NCBI RefSeq assembly: GCF_900155685.1
Contig: NZ_LT732548.1
Span: forward strand, 3,526,686 to 3,590,685
DNA from: Paenibacillus bouchesdurhonensis
Lineage (GTDB): Bacteria; Bacillota; Bacilli; Paenibacillales; Paenibacillaceae
Direction of reading: 5' to 3'
Length of the DNA: 64,000 bases
Both the position numbers and the translations under genes were made by a program. Below, piece by piece: positions 63,555 to 64,000 of the stretch; the stretch's first letter is position 1, and every line of letters starts with the position of its first letter. The notes below the pieces were generated by a model, which was not told where the DNA came from, searched no databases, and was given only the letters and a program-made list of their open reading frames with translations.

Positions 63555-64000
63555 TTACCCCCTCGCTTTATGGACATGTAACCCAAAGCTGCCATCGGCC
63601 ACATTTAAACTGGATGTAGATGTTTGAGCAGCATAAATGCTTATAAAGTCGCCTGCATTAAGCAGGACGTTCCCTGTTACTGATACTACGGTGTTATATT
63701 CGCTAGAGGCTCCGACTTGCACGGCAGCAATTTGTTGATGTGTGGCATCATTGATTCTGATAGCTATTTTTCGTAAACCGACAGCGCTTGGCTCAAAAGT
63801 AATTGTTGCAGTTATTACGTAAACTCCCGCCTCTTCTACAGTGAGATCCCCATTTGATAGTGCGTATATTGGGTCTGTGACGATTGGGGCTGTGTTAAAG
63901 TTAATTTTCGTTTCTGTGCCATCCCCCGGTACGACTGTAAAAACGCTGGTGGCTACTCTGATGTACTTTTTCTTCGCATAATCGGCCAACTGCGCAGTAA
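63555..64000 (-). CDS. prophage C1q/jelly-roll-like protein (partial at window edge)
   Basis: The frame is open from the window edge, reading TAQLADYAKKKYIRVATSVF, so the true start is probably outside. The visible part of about 147 residues is beta-rich (EEAGVYVITATITFEPSAVG, RKIAIRINDA, VVSVTGNVLLNAGDFISIYA) and resembles the C1q/TNF-like jelly-roll heads of phage fibres and capsid decorations. It is the most upstream visible gene of the late module. Confidence 0.6.
   Translation of the reverse strand, partial: TAQLADYAKKKYIRVATSVFTVVPGDGTETKINFNTAPIVTDPIYALSNGDLTVEEAGVYVITATITFEPSAVGLRKIAIRINDATHQQIAAVQVGASSEYNTVVSVTGNVLLNAGDFISIYAAQTSTSSLNVADGSFGLHVHKARG

Noticed and set aside
1..64000. 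tRNA or rRNA genes and insertion sequences
   Set aside because: No cloverleaf, rRNA-like or transposase sequence was recognised on either strand by reading.

Overview
The window looks like chromosomal DNA of a Bacillota, most likely Paenibacillus: strong AGGAGG-type ribosome binding sites, a FtsW/RodA protein beside a LytR-CpsA-Psr protein, perfect Fur and CcpA operators, family 11 rhamnogalacturonan lyases, and a bacillibactin-type siderophore operon. No tRNA, rRNA, CRISPR array or complete insertion sequence was seen. Genus is inference.

Layout. (1) 1-6.3 kb: tail of an unknown gene, a secreted PL11 rhamnogalacturonan lyase with a promoter and a degenerate catabolite operator, an M6 metallopeptidase, a frameshifted MerR/TipAS regulator beside a relic of a membrane transporter, an arylamine N-acetyltransferase and a small membrane-anchored protein. 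(2) 6.3-22.2 kb: a leftward catechol siderophore operon in transcription order AraC/binding-protein regulator, FeuA-like lipoprotein, BesA-like esterase, dhbA, dhbC, dhbE, dhbB, dhbF and mbtH, with two Fur boxes at its head. The second DhbF module carries a perfect threonine code; the first does not carry the usual glycine code. (3) 22.3-28.4 kb: housekeeping and accessory enzymes. (4) 28.4-33.9 kb: a 1672-residue secreted protein fusing a CE12-type rhamnogalacturonan acetylesterase to a PL11 lyase, behind a perfect CcpA operator. (5) 33.9-38.1 kb: a methyltransferase, an ECF sigma/anti-sigma pair, a HAD phosphatase running into an inositol-monophosphatase relic, and a P-loop kinase-like protein. 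(6) 38.1-44.1 kb: a four-gene, translationally coupled cassette of TerB-N protein, BrxD-like ATPase, Lhr/BrxHI-like helicase and pentapeptide-repeat protein, a candidate defence or DNA-stress system. (7) 44.1-46.7 kb: small membrane proteins and an ABC exporter. (8) 46.7-51.5 kb: an AT-rich class III lanthipeptide cluster (exporter, LanKC synthetase and a 42-residue precursor ending in a Ser-x2-Ser-x2-Cys labionin-type motif). (9) 51.8-64 kb: the late end of a podovirus-like prophage, running past the right edge, with lysis genes, a 1472-residue internal-virion-like protein, head-tail and tail proteins, and a probable -1 frameshift at a run of nine A that would fuse a structural protein to a cell-wall hydrolase.

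A dispersed intergenic repeat with the core TTCCATGATTATACATCTG occurs at 34.7, 38.0 and 46.6 kb, with partial copies at 25.4 and 51.7 kb; two copies supply the intrinsic terminator of the gene before them. All domain calls were made by reading motifs, without database searches.
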